Source: Bacillota bacterium (GTDB lineage Bacteria > Bacillota > Clostridia > Peptostreptococcales > Anaerovoracaceae). From it: a stretch of 64,000 nt of DNA. The notes under the pieces were generated by a model. It had not been told where the DNA came from, ran no database searches, and saw only the letters and a program-made list of their open reading frames with translations. The position numbers and the translations under genes are program-made. This document shows positions 18,107 through 26,808 of the stretch, piece by piece. The DNA is taken from NCBI GenBank assembly GCA_028724585.1, contig JAQYCQ010000037.1, forward strand, positions 1 through 64,000, given 5' to 3'. Position 1 is the stretch's first letter. Each line of letters begins with the position of its first letter.

Positions 18107-19081
18107 TTACATCATCAGCCATGATATGAGGCACAGTACAGCCGTGCAGGTCCAGAAGACCGCTACGACCTTGGTTTCTTTCCATCCGCCCAGCTCGAAA
18201 TGATGGTGGAGCGGAGTCATGCGGAATACCCTCTTTCCTGTGGTCTGGAAACTGATGACCTGGATTATTACCGAAAGCACTTCTACTACGAATATGCCGC
18301 CGGCGATGACCAGGATGAGTTCTATATGCATGAGTATAGCCGCCGCAGCCAGCGCGCCGCCCAGTGCCAGGGAACCAGTATCTCCCATGAACACCTTTGC
18401 CGGATGGTGGTTGTAGATGAGGAAGCCCAGGCATCCGCCGCATACAGCTGCCGAATAAACGACCGTATCAGCTGTGCCGAAGCTCAGCGCCAGCAGCGCG
18501 AGAAGGAATGCCACGATCGCCGTGCATCCTCCTGCCAGCCCGTCCAGTCCGTCCGTCAGGTTTACGGCGTTTACCATAGCCACGAGCACGAATACTACGA
18601 ACGGGATATAGAACCAGCCGAGATCCAGATAAGTATGGGCTATAGGAATGTAAAGCTCTGTGCCGTGTTCTGAAAGCTTAGCCTGATACACAGCTATGAC
18701 AACTGCTATGACTATCTGGAACAGGAGCTTCTGTTTTGCGGTCAGACCCAGATTCCTGTGCTTGACGACCTTGATAAAGTCATCGCAAAAACCGATCAGG
18801 GCGCACAGCAGGAGCGACACTATGAGAATGGCCATATCTCCTGTGAGCTTTCCGTCAGCCATGATGCCGAAGATGAGACTGGATACCACGACGCCTATGA
18901 GTATCATGATGCCGCCCATAGTAGGTGTTCCGGCCTTTTTCTGATGTGATTTAGGGCCTTCTTCCCTGATGCTCTGTCCCGCGTGAAGATTTCTCAGCCA
19001 TTTGAGCACCAGCGGGCCGACAGCCGCCGTTACGGCGAAGGATACTGCCAGCGAGACCGGCAGAAGCATAGTATTGTTCAT
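18107..19081 (-). CDS. mraY: MraY, lipid I synthase
   Basis: Polytopic enzyme that transfers phospho-MurNAc-pentapeptide to undecaprenyl phosphate, 324 residues with about ten membrane segments. Signatures: [14 protein letters not shown] (44-57), the catalytic aspartates [20 protein letters not shown], and [12 protein letters not shown] near the C-terminus. Its ATG directly follows the murF stop (TAG ATG), so the two are coupled. A 123-bp gap with no clear element separates it from murD. Confidence 0.97.
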   Translation of the reverse strand: MNNTMLLPVSLAVSFAVTAAVGPLVLKWLRNLHAGQSIREEGPKSHQKKAGTPTMGGIMILIGVVVSSLIFGIMADGKLTGDMAILIVSLLLCALIGFCDDFIKVVKHRNLGLTAKQKLLFQIVIAVVIAVYQAKLSEHGTELYIPIAHTYLDLGWFYIPFVVFVLVAMVNAVNLTDGLDGLAGGCTAIVAFLLALLALSFGTADTVVYSAAVCGGCLGFLIYNHHPAKVFMGDTGSLALGGALAAAAILMHIELILVIAGGIFVVEVLSVIIQVISFQTTGKRVFRMTPLHHHFELGGWKETKVVAVFWTCTAVLCLISWLMM

Positions 19082-20551
19082 CTACTTTGCCTCCTCCTGC
19101 CCTAATTCCGATCCGAGCTTAAGGAGGTATGAGACCGCGTCCTCCATGTGCATGCTGTGAGATCCCTTTACGAGGACAACGTCCCCTCTCTTTATGATAT
19201 CGTCAGCGTGGGCTGTGAAATCATCGCAGTCCTTAAAACGCATGATCTTTACGTCTTTTATACCAGCTGTATCCGCTTCCTCAGCGCCGTCAGCGATGGA
19301 TCCCGCGTTTTCACCTACTGTGCAGATGAGGTCTACTCCTCTTTCAGCGGCGTACTTTCCGATCTCGCGGTGGTACTCATCTGACCTGTCGCCCAGCTCC
19401 AGCATGTCTGCCAGGACCGCTACCCTGCGCGCTCCGCTCTTATCGTCGAGCAGTACGTTGAGAGCCGCTTTTACAGCGTCCGGGCTGGCGTTATATGTAT
19501 CGTCAAAGACCTTTACACCGCCTGATATCCTGACAGTGAGCCTGCCGCCCGTGAGCTTGATATGGAGGAGAGCCTCAGAGCAGTCCATGATATCCATGCC
19601 GGCGGTCACAGCCGCTCCTACAGCTATAGCCGCGTCGGAAGCGTTATGGAGTCCCTGCAGCGGCATATAGAACATGATGTTCTCGCCGTTGTACCTGAGC
19701 ATGAATGTTACTCCTTCGTTTGCGGCTTCGGTCGGAGAATAAGCTACTATATTCTCGCCGCTTCCCAGAGGAAGGAGAACCACTCCGTCCAGGTCAGCGT
19801 CGATGCCGGCTGCCACTTTTTTATATGGCGTATCCATATCGGCCAGCTGAGCCAGCTTATCGTCGTCGGCGTTGTAGACCAGAGTACATTTGTCGTCCAT
19901 GAAAGTGGTGATCTCCATCTTCGCCTTCATGATATTGTCACGGCTGCCCAGCAGTCCTATGTGAGATACTCCGATATTGGTGATGCAGGCTATGTCAGGC
20001 CTTACTATATCCGCAAGGACCTCTATCTCGCCCATGTGGTTCATGCCCATTTCGAATATGCCGACTTCTGTAGTGCTGTCCACATTGAAGACGGTAAGCG
20101 GCACGCCTATATGATTATTGTAGTTAGCGAAATTGCAGACAGTCTTGTACTTGTATGAGAATATACAGTTGAGCATATCCTTGGTAGTGGTCTTGCCGGT
20201 GCTGCCTGTTACAGCTACTTTAAGCAGGTCGAACTGGGCCAGGTAGTTCTTTGCCATGACCTGCATAGCTTTGAGCGTATCTTCTGCCATGATGACGGAC
20301 GCGTCATCATGCTCAGCCAGTTGACCGGCTGCCTTTTCTGAAGAAATAAGGAATACGCGGCAGCCGTTCTCGTAAGCGGAGCTTACGTAATCGTTGGCAT
20401 CGTTTTTTTCGCCTTTTAACGCGATGAATATGCTTTCCGGGCCGGCTTCTCGTGAATCGCGCTCAACCCTTTCTATCTCGTTTTCAGCAGGTCCGCTTAT
20501 GAGCTTTGACTCTGCCAGTTCAGCCGCTTTCGCAGCGTTCATTCTCTCCAT
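19082..20551 (-). CDS. murF: MurF, D-Ala-D-Ala adding ligase
   Basis: Mur ligase that completes the UDP-MurNAc-pentapeptide, 489 residues (slightly long). ATPase motif VTGSTGKTTTKDML, NNHIGVPLTVF, EMGMNHMGEI and DDTYNASPDA are all present. The first ATG (20551) has AGGAG about 12 nt upstream; a second ATG three codons later is possible. A 7-bp-arm palindrome at 20371-20387 encodes VSSAY in the N-terminal domain. The stop abuts the mraY start. Confidence 0.95.
   Translation of the reverse strand: MERMNAAKAAELAESKLISGPAENEIERVERDSREAGPESIFIALKGEKNDANDYVSSAYENGCRVFLISSEKAAGQLAEHDDASVIMAEDTLKAMQVMAKNYLAQFDLLKVAVTGSTGKTTTKDMLNCIFSYKYKTVCNFANYNNHIGVPLTVFNVDSTTEVGIFEMGMNHMGEIEVLADIVRPDIACITNIGVSHIGLLGSRDNIMKAKMEITTFMDDKCTLVYNADDDKLAQLADMDTPYKKVAAGIDADLDGVVLLPLGSGENIVAYSPTEAANEGVTFMLRYNGENIMFYMPLQGLHNASDAAIAVGAAVTAGMDIMDCSEALLHIKLTGGRLTVRISGGVKVFDDTYNASPDAVKAALNVLLDDKSGARRVAVLADMLELGDRSDEYHREIGKYAAERGVDLICTVGENAGSIADGAEEADTAGIKDVKIMRFKDCDDFTAHADDIIKRGDVVLVKGSHSMHMEDAVSYLLKLGSELGQEEAK
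20371..20387. repeat. GGA-centred palindrome inside murF
   Basis: CGTAAGC-GGA-GCTTACG with perfect 7-bp arms. It lies within what looks like native MurF sequence (YVSSAYENG), so it need not be an insertion. Confidence 0.5.
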
Positions 20552-20557
20552 GATATG

Positions 20558-22024
20558 CTAAATCTCCTGCTCTATGATCTGAAGCGCCGTCTCCCTGTCG
20601 TCGAAGTGCTGCTTCACAGTACCTATGATCTGATAGTCTTCGTGTCCCTTGCCGGCTATGATCACCGTGTCGCCTTCTTTATACTCCTGAAGGGCTTTTT
20701 TGATCGCTTTTCTGCGGTCAGGCTCGACCGTATGAGGGCAGTCGGTCCTGTCTATGCCCGGAAGGATGTCCTCGATGATCATGTCCGGATCCTCTGTGCG
20801 CGGATTGTCGCTCGTCACTACACAGTAATCCGAATATTCTCCGGCTATCTCGCCCATGATAGGCCTTTTTGCTGAATCCCTGTCTCCGCCGCAGCCGAAT
20901 ACTGTGATGATCCTCTTCGGAGTGAACTCCCTGGCTGTCTTTATGACCTTCTCCAGAGCGTCAGGAGTATGGGCGTAGTCTACGATGACAGGAATACCCT
21001 TGCTGTTGTCGACTTTCTCGAATCTGCCGGCAACACCCCTTACCTGAGCTATTCCGGAGCTTACCGCGTCCCAGTTTATACCCGCTTCGACTGCTGCCGC
21101 CGCGGCGCCGAGAGCGTTCGCCACCGAGAACCTGCCCGGAGTGTTTATGTGGAGGGTTCCCAGCTTTTCGCCATCCCTTGAGATCTCGGCAATAGTTCCC
21201 TGAGCGGACTCTTCCATGATATCAGCTTTATAGAAGGCCGTTTCGTCCGTTATGGAATAGGAAACTGCCGGGAGACCGGCTTCCTTAAGCTCTTTATAGA
21301 GCCTCTGGCCGTATTTGTCGTCTATATTTATGACATTCATCTTTCCGGTCTGAAGGAAGAGCTTCTTCTTGGCCTGATAGTAATCTTCAAAGTCCTTGTG
21401 GAAATCAAGGTGGTCTTCAGTCAGGTTAGTGAAGATGCTGTAGTCGAAAGCGATCCCGTCTGTCCTTGAGAGAGCCAGCGAATGCGATGATACTTCCATT
21501 ACGCAGACATCTGTGCTGTACTCAGTCTTCATCTCATGGAACATGCGCTGGAGCTCGTAGGATTCCGGCGTAGTGTTCACAGAATCATGGGAAACGCCGC
21601 CGTATACGTAAGCGATGGTTCCCAGCACTCCGCACTCTCTGCCGGAGGTCTCGACGATAGCCCTTACCAGATAAGATATCGTAGTCTTGCCGTTGGTGCC
21701 AGTGACTCCGAATACCAGCATGCTGTCTGAAGGATGGCCGAAGAAATTGGCTGCGGCTATAGCGAGCCCGTGCCTGTTATCGGATGTATAGGCTACCGGA
21801 ACATCGCCCAGGTCGAGCCTGTCCTGCGCGAGCACGGCAGCAGCGCCCGCTTCTACAGCCTTCGCCGCGTACTTGTGTCCGTCAGTAGCGAATCCTTTGA
21901 TGCATACGAAGAGATCACCCTTCTGGGTTTTCCTGGAGTCGTAGCTGATGCCGGTTATGTCCGGGTCAGCTTTGAGTGACGCCGTATCGGCGCCCGTTCC
22001 CTGCAGTACCTGTGATAGTTTCAT
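20558..22024 (-). CDS. murE: MurE, UDP-MurNAc-tripeptide synthetase (meso-DAP type)
   Basis: Mur ligase adding the third stem-peptide residue, 488 residues. It carries GVTGTNGKTTISYLV (near 110-125), EVSSHSLAL and NLTEDHLDFH. The substrate motif SDNPRTEDP contains DNPR, which in this family indicates meso-diaminopimelate rather than lysine, so the wall is probably DAP-type. It lies between ftsI and murF; 6 nt separate it from murF. Confidence 0.95.
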   Translation of the reverse strand: MKLSQVLQGTGADTASLKADPDITGISYDSRKTQKGDLFVCIKGFATDGHKYAAKAVEAGAAAVLAQDRLDLGDVPVAYTSDNRHGLAIAAANFFGHPSDSMLVFGVTGTNGKTTISYLVRAIVETSGRECGVLGTIAYVYGGVSHDSVNTTPESYELQRMFHEMKTEYSTDVCVMEVSSHSLALSRTDGIAFDYSIFTNLTEDHLDFHKDFEDYYQAKKKLFLQTGKMNVINIDDKYGQRLYKELKEAGLPAVSYSITDETAFYKADIMEESAQGTIAEISRDGEKLGTLHINTPGRFSVANALGAAAAAVEAGINWDAVSSGIAQVRGVAGRFEKVDNSKGIPVIVDYAHTPDALEKVIKTAREFTPKRIITVFGCGGDRDSAKRPIMGEIAGEYSDYCVVTSDNPRTEDPDMIIEDILPGIDRTDCPHTVEPDRRKAIKKALQEYKEGDTVIIAGKGHEDYQIIGTVKQHFDDRETALQIIEQEI

Positions 22025-22094
22025 ATCGATCCTATTCTCCTGAACCGGTGTCCTCCTGTATCCAGATGGACACCATCCTGGTTAATATGTATTT

Positions 22095-24158
22095 TTATTC
22101 AGCATAGAGGCATACCGAGTCTCCCGGCGAGAGCTCCGCGCCGGCCTTCGGATACTGCTCAGCTACCCTGAAGTTCTCAGTATCCGACGGACAGGCTATA
22201 GAATCAAGCTCTATGTCCTTGAGTGTGCTCTTTGCCTTGCTGTATGACATGCCTGTTACATCAGGCACGGTTGTCTTTGCTGTGGCGTCTGCCTCCTCGC
22301 CGTTGGTGTAGACCGGTGTGATGTTGAGGTATTTGAGGCAGTCGCTCATGATCTGATGAACGCCCGGGCCGGCTGTCGCTGCTCCTCCGTGGACGCCCTT
22401 AGGCGAGTCGACTATGAAGAGGACCGCGAACTGAGGGTCATCCATAGGCGCCATCGCGAAGAACGATGAGTATGTAAAGTCTGTATATCTTCCGTTTACT
22501 ACTTTCTGAGCTGTTCCGGTCTTGCCGCCTATCCTGTATCCCGGAATATAGGCGGTCTTTCCTGTACCGGTCCTTACTACGCCTTCCATCATGCGGCAGA
22601 CGTCATCAGCGGTAGATTTAGAGACCACCTGACGGATAACTTCAGGCGAATACTTCACCACTGTCTTTCCATTGTCATTGACCAGTCTGTCTACCATGCG
22701 CGGCTTCATCATCTTACCGTCATTGCCGATAGATGTAAATGCCGTTATAAGCTGTATAGGAGTCACCGCGATACCCTGTCCGTAAGACATGGTCGCCAGT
22801 ACTACCTTTCCTATATCATCTTTTTTCTGGATGATCGCGGACGTCTCGCCCGGCAGGTCTATACCTGTCGTCGTATCGAAACCGTACCTGTCGAGGTAAG
22901 TGTAGAACTTGTCCTTTCCCAGGCGCTGGGAAAGAGCGATGAATACAGGGTTGCACGAGTTGGCTACACCCTGCGCCAGCGTTTCGCCTCCGTGAGGAGC
23001 GTAATATCTCCAGCAGCGCAGCGGCTGTCCGGAAATGTATACGGTTCCAGGGCAGACGAAATGATCGCCTACGCTGGTGAGCCCTTCCTCGAGAGCCATT
23101 GACGTGGTTATCAGCTTGAACGGCGAACCCGGTTCGTAGGTATCGCTGACCATCGGGTTCCTCCACATAGTACCGCTCCAGTATTTTACTTTTTCATCGC
23201 TGGTCATGGCGGCCAGCTTTGTCTTCTCTGATTCCGAGATAGGGACTCGAGGCTCGTTGAGGTTAAAGTCAGGATAATCCGCCATGGCCAGTACCGCGCC
23301 GGTCTTAGGATTCATGGCTATAGCCATTACCCTGTCCGCGTTTGTATTCGCCTGGACCTGCTTTATCGCATTCTCCACATAGTGCTGTATGACTTCGTCT
23401 ATAGTGAGCACTACGTTAAGTCCTTCCGTTTCCGGATAATATTTTTCTATACCGCTGGTGATAGACCTTCCGGACGCGTCAGTGCTCCTGACTATCTTTC
23501 CTGATCTTCCGTTAAGATACTGGTCGTAATACTGCTCTATACCGAAAACGCCCACGTTATTGTCGTTTGTTATACCTATCACGTGCGAAGCAAATTCGCC
23601 TACCGGATAATACCTGCGGCTTGTGGCCGATATCTGCAGTCCCTTGACGGTCCCTTTTTTTATAAGCTTACTGAGCTTTTTCTCAGTGCTGTCATCTATA
23701 TACTTGGCCATCTGGACGGATTTCTTGTCGGAAGTCAGCTTCTCCTTTATCTCATCCTTGGTCAGATCCGTAAAGATCCCGGTCAGAGCCGACGTCATAT
23801 CGTCGGTAAATCCCGGATCCTTCTTCTCGGCCGCCGCTATCTCGTCAGGTGCCGCCCATACAGCGTATCCGGACTGGTTTATCGCCAGCGCCTTGCTGTT
23901 GATATCGTATATCGAGCCTCTGCTTGAAGTTACGGTAGTTTCCCTGGTCTGAAGAGAGACTGCCCTCGCCCTGTATTTATCAGCCTTGACTATCTGGATA
24001 TAGCCCAGCCTGGCAGCCACTACCGTGAACATAAATACTATGAATACGAAAAGCACGAACAGACGCCTGTTCCTGGAAGACTGAGCGGCTTTCCTCTTTC
24101 GTTTCTTTCCCTTTTTCTTACGCTTGATAATATTTTTTTCATGGCCGTTTTCTGCCAT
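22095..24158 (-). CDS. ftsI: Class B penicillin-binding protein (FtsI/SpoVD) with PASTA domain
   Basis: Septal transpeptidase, 687 residues. A basic tail and one membrane segment (about 30-52), dimerisation domain (about 60-230), then transpeptidase domain: active serine in GSPFK (the SxxK motif, about residue 349), SCN (SxN) and GGKTGTAQK (KTG). One PASTA domain ends the protein (about 625-687, VPDVTGMSYSKAKSTLKD). It cross-links peptidoglycan at the septum with FtsW. The PASTA tail also fits SpoVD; the dcw position supports the division role. Confidence 0.92.
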   Translation of the reverse strand: MAENGHEKNIIKRKKKGKKRKRKAAQSSRNRRLFVLFVFIVFMFTVVAARLGYIQIVKADKYRARAVSLQTRETTVTSSRGSIYDINSKALAINQSGYAVWAAPDEIAAAEKKDPGFTDDMTSALTGIFTDLTKDEIKEKLTSDKKSVQMAKYIDDSTEKKLSKLIKKGTVKGLQISATSRRYYPVGEFASHVIGITNDNNVGVFGIEQYYDQYLNGRSGKIVRSTDASGRSITSGIEKYYPETEGLNVVLTIDEVIQHYVENAIKQVQANTNADRVMAIAMNPKTGAVLAMADYPDFNLNEPRVPISESEKTKLAAMTSDEKVKYWSGTMWRNPMVSDTYEPGSPFKLITTSMALEEGLTSVGDHFVCPGTVYISGQPLRCWRYYAPHGGETLAQGVANSCNPVFIALSQRLGKDKFYTYLDRYGFDTTTGIDLPGETSAIIQKKDDIGKVVLATMSYGQGIAVTPIQLITAFTSIGNDGKMMKPRMVDRLVNDNGKTVVKYSPEVIRQVVSKSTADDVCRMMEGVVRTGTGKTAYIPGYRIGGKTGTAQKVVNGRYTDFTYSSFFAMAPMDDPQFAVLFIVDSPKGVHGGAATAGPGVHQIMSDCLKYLNITPVYTNGEEADATAKTTVPDVTGMSYSKAKSTLKDIELDSIACPSDTENFRVAEQYPKAGAELSPGDSVCLYAE

Positions 24159-24206
24159 TTTCTTTCTCCCGGGCCGTCCCTTAACTATATACGAAATGAT
24201 CTCTCA

Positions 24207-24252
24207 AACAAAAAACATGAGACGCCCGCCGCTTTCAGCCGGCGGACGTCTC
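24207..24252 (-). terminator. Terminator-like hairpin between ftsL and ftsI
   Basis: On the minus strand a 13-position stem with one mismatch (24219-24231 with 24240-24252) is followed by a T-rich stretch (24207-24215). It sits inside the division operon, so it would reduce, not end, transcription into ftsI and later genes unless a promoter follows. Confidence 0.6.
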
Positions 24253-24321
24253 TTACGAATCTCCTCTTAACAAGCTCCCGGCAAAGACGCGCGGCGCTTC
24301 AGGCCCGTCCGCCTTTCAATA

Positions 24322-24849
24322 TCAGGAGAGCAGGCGGCTTGCCGCCTCTGCCGCTGTGATATCCTTCTGGATAGCAGCTCCGCGCTGTGACGCCGCTAAT
24401 GACGCGATATAGCTGTTTACCTCGCTCGTCCCTTTGAGTTTCACGACATATACGTATTGTTCCTGCATAGGATAAGTCATGCCGAGATGCTGCTGAGCAT
24501 ATGTTTCTATTTTATCAAGCTGGTTATTGCTGTTCAGGTCTACATTCAGATTGTCTATGTCGCCTGACAGCTCTTTTTCCTGCTGTGTAAGTTCATATAT
24601 ATGGTAGTTTATATTGGATTTCCATGCCTGAAAGCCTATGAACAGGGCAGCGCAGAAAGCTATGATAGCTATCAGGCTCAGGATAGCGAGTCTGCCTCCC
24701 GCCGTCACGCGATATGAAGACGCCGCCTTTTTCTTTTTTCTCTTTTTTTCAGGCCCTTTCTGCGGTTCCGGCTCGACCTCAGGTTCGAGTTCAACACCGT
24801 ACTGCAGATAGTCTTCCTCATATTTTTGCCATTCTTCTGCTGCTAACAT
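24322..24849 (-). CDS. ftsL: FtsL-like septum initiator
   Basis: A 175-residue bitopic protein: acidic and then basic cytoplasmic part (1-48), one membrane segment (about 54-74), then a coiled coil (about 80-115) ending in the motif IETYAQQHLGMTYPMQEQYVYV, typical of FtsL/DivIC. It would form the FtsQ-FtsL-FtsB complex that activates FtsWI. The start follows GGAGGAAATAG. It is longer than the usual 100-120 residues because of an extra alanine-rich tail after residue 140. Confidence 0.82.
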   Translation of the reverse strand: MLAAEEWQKYEEDYLQYGVELEPEVEPEPQKGPEKKRKKKKAASSYRVTAGGRLAILSLIAIIAFCAALFIGFQAWKSNINYHIYELTQQEKELSGDIDNLNVDLNSNNQLDKIETYAQQHLGMTYPMQEQYVYVVKLKGTSEVNSYIASLAASQRGAAIQKDITAAEAASRLLS

Positions 24850-24908
24850 CTATTTCCTCCAGACGAAATGATCCTGAAGCCAGGCGTCATGGAAGATGCC
24901 TGTGTCAG

Positions 24909-25841
24909 TTAAATTTTTTCTGCAATCCTTAATTTCGCGCTCCTCGCCCTCGGGTTCGAAGCAAGTTCCGCCGGAGACGCTGTCACCGGTTTTTTTGAGA
25001 TCCTGCGGATGACAGGCACCTTGCCGCATACGCACGGCAGTCCCGGAGGGCATGTGCACGGATTCTCCGCTTTCTGGAATTTCTGTTTGACTATCCTGTC
25101 CTCTAAGGAATGGAAGGTTATGATACAGAGCCTGCCTCCCGGCGCCAGAACATCTATAAAGCTGTCCACCGCGCTCTTAAGGCCGCCCAGCTCGTCATTC
25201 ACTTCTATCCTTATAGCCTGGAAAGTCTTTTTAGCTGGATGATGCCCGTTTCTTCTCGCCGAAGCCGGCACCGCCTCTTTTATGATATCCACAAGCTGTC
25301 CGGTCGTCTCGATCGGCGCTTTCTTCCTCTCTCTATCGATGAAGCTCGAGATCCTCGAAGCCCACTTTTCCTCGCCGTATTCCCTGATGATCCTCGTCAG
25401 GTCTTCCCTGCTGTAGTCGTTCACAACATCATATGCTGAAAAGGAAGACGTCCTGTCCATCCTCATATCCAGAGGAGCGGAATGCATATAGGAAAAGCCC
25501 CTGCTCTGCTCATCCAGCTGAAATGATGAAACGCCCAGATCCAGTACAGCGCCGTCTATCTTTTCGACGCCCAGCTCCTCCAGCACACGCTTAACCTCGG
25601 TGTAATTGCTGTGGACCAGCTTTTTCCGGCACTCGAAAGGCTCCAGCCTTCTGCCGGCAGCCGCCAGAGCGTCCTCGTCCCTGTCAATGCCTATGAGCAT
25701 GCCTTCAGGGCCCAGCTTTTCGCAGATACCCGAAGAATGGCCTCCGCCGCCCAGAGTGCCGTCGACATAGATCCCGTCAGGCTTAATATTAAGATTTTCT
25801 ATAGTCTCTCTGAACAATACAGGAGTGTGTGAAAATTCCAT
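24909..25841 (-). CDS. rsmH: 16S rRNA (cytosine-N4) methyltransferase RsmH
   Basis: SAM-dependent methyltransferase acting on C1402 of 16S rRNA, 310 residues (normal). Motifs: [15 protein letters not shown] (3-17), [10 protein letters not shown] (SAM loop), [27 protein letters not shown] region split around 100-122, [15 protein letters not shown] and [13 protein letters not shown]. It is the second gene of the dcw operon, 2 nt after mraZ. Confidence 0.96.
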   Translation of the reverse strand: MEFSHTPVLFRETIENLNIKPDGIYVDGTLGGGGHSSGICEKLGPEGMLIGIDRDEDALAAAGRRLEPFECRKKLVHSNYTEVKRVLEELGVEKIDGAVLDLGVSSFQLDEQSRGFSYMHSAPLDMRMDRTSSFSAYDVVNDYSREDLTRIIREYGEEKWASRISSFIDRERKKAPIETTGQLVDIIKEAVPASARRNGHHPAKKTFQAIRIEVNDELGGLKSAVDSFIDVLAPGGRLCIITFHSLEDRIVKQKFQKAENPCTCPPGLPCVCGKVPVIRRISKKPVTASPAELASNPRARSAKLRIAEKI

Positions 25842-25843
25842 GA

Positions 25844-26275
25844 TCAGATTCCAAGCTTCTTCATATTTTCCGCTATATTTGCCTCGTCGAACTCAGGAGC
25901 GCTGGTATAATCTTCCCATACCTCCCTGCTCCAGAGCTCTACGCGTTTGTTAACGCCTATAGTGACCACGTCCCTGCCGATATGGGCGAAGTCTATCAGC
26001 TTCTGCGGAATATTCAGCCTGCCCTGCCTGTCAAGCTTACATTCCTCGGCTCCCGCGAAAAAATATCTCGTAAAAGCCCTGCCCGCGTCTTCGGACATAG
26101 GTATATCGTCGATCTTGTCGACAAAAGCCTTCCAGGCTGTCATAGTGAATACAAAAAGACATCCGTCCAGACCACGGGTGACCATAAAGGACTCGCCGAG
26201 CTCTTCGCGGAACTTTACAGGTATGATGATCCTTCCTTTAGGATCTAATGTATTGTAATATGTACCGCTGAACAT
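25844..26275 (-). CDS. mraZ: MraZ transcriptional regulator of the division operon
   Basis: A 143-residue protein, the standard MraZ size, with two AbrB-like halves: [14 protein letters not shown] (11-24) and [19 protein letters not shown] (second repeat). MraZ binds repeated boxes upstream of its own gene and represses the dcw operon. ATG at 26275 is preferred over an upstream start at 26341 because [15 protein letters not shown] is the normal N-terminus. Candidate boxes are described at 26280-26320. Confidence 0.95.
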   Translation of the reverse strand: MFSGTYYNTLDPKGRIIIPVKFREELGESFMVTRGLDGCLFVFTMTAWKAFVDKIDDIPMSEDAGRAFTRYFFAGAEECKLDRQGRLNIPQKLIDFAHIGRDVVTIGVNKRVELWSREVWEDYTSAPEFDEANIAENMKKLGI

Positions 26276-26279
26276 CCCT

Positions 26280-26320
26280 TTTGCCCCACTATCGCAAACT
26301 ATATACACACTATACTCCAC
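26280..26320 (-). promoter_or_regulatory. Candidate MraZ-box array
   Basis: On the minus strand, blocks starting GTGGAG, GTGTGT, GTTTGC and GTGGGG follow each other at 10-11 bp intervals, overlapping the -10 box and the transcript start. MraZ boxes in other bacteria are G-rich repeats at about one helical turn, so the array is a plausible autoregulatory site. The assignment is inference. Confidence 0.55.
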
Positions 26321-26337
26321 CGGCCGCGATTTTTCAA
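26309..26337 (-). promoter_or_regulatory. Promoter of the mraZ/division operon
   Basis: TTGAAA (26332-26337) and TATAGT (26309-26314) on the minus strand with a 17-nt spacer. It lies about 35 nt upstream of the mraZ start codon. Confidence 0.75.
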
Positions 26338-26341
26338 CCAA

Positions 26342-26585
26342 TTAAAGGGCTCTCATTTCCATCTCCCCAAGCCGGGCAGTTATCATAAAAGGCGTTGAAA
26401 AAACTACATTTTCGGTCTTTTGTATCTATTTCAGGCGTAATAAAAAAACGAAAAAAACGGTACAAAAAAACATATTGATACCAAATATGTAAAAGAAAAA
26501 ATTAATTTAGTTTAAAACGTGCCGCCGGCTCCGCCGGCATTCCGCGCTCCGCGCGGGCGCGAGCCGATAAAAAGGCCGGTACCGC
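26342..26585. other. Intergenic AT-rich stretch with repeat
   Basis: No gene is supported between the mraZ promoter and the aroDK terminator. The stretch is A/T-rich at 26390-26515, then holds the palindrome pair at 26524-26556. Confidence 0.6.
26524..26556. repeat. Two TCC-centred palindromes
   Basis: GCCGGC-TCC-GCCGGC (26524-26538) and CCGCGC-TCC-GCGCGG (26542-26556), both perfect, 3 nt apart, the same spacing as the pair at 698-730. Confidence 0.8.
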
Positions 26586-26625
26586 AAAAAAATCGGGAAG
26601 CGCGCCGTCCGCCGACGCGCTTCCC
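26586..26625 (-). terminator. Terminator of the aroDK transcript
   Basis: A perfect 10-bp stem (26595-26604 with 26616-26625) followed on the minus strand by seven T (26586-26592). It is 183 nt past the aroDK stop; the intervening bases hold no gene. Confidence 0.8.
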
Positions 26626-26808
26626 TTTTCTGTTCTGCATGGAAAAATGTTCAGAAATTTTTCGTAGTTCGTAGATCCGCGGGCTGTGATCCCGCAGACC
26701 GTCGTTATATCATTCCCCTTTTGATGTATATATGCTATCAGCAGTATATGGCAGCGGATTGTCATTTATGTGAAGACTTTGTGAAAGGGAAAAGACGGTC
26801 CGCCCGTG

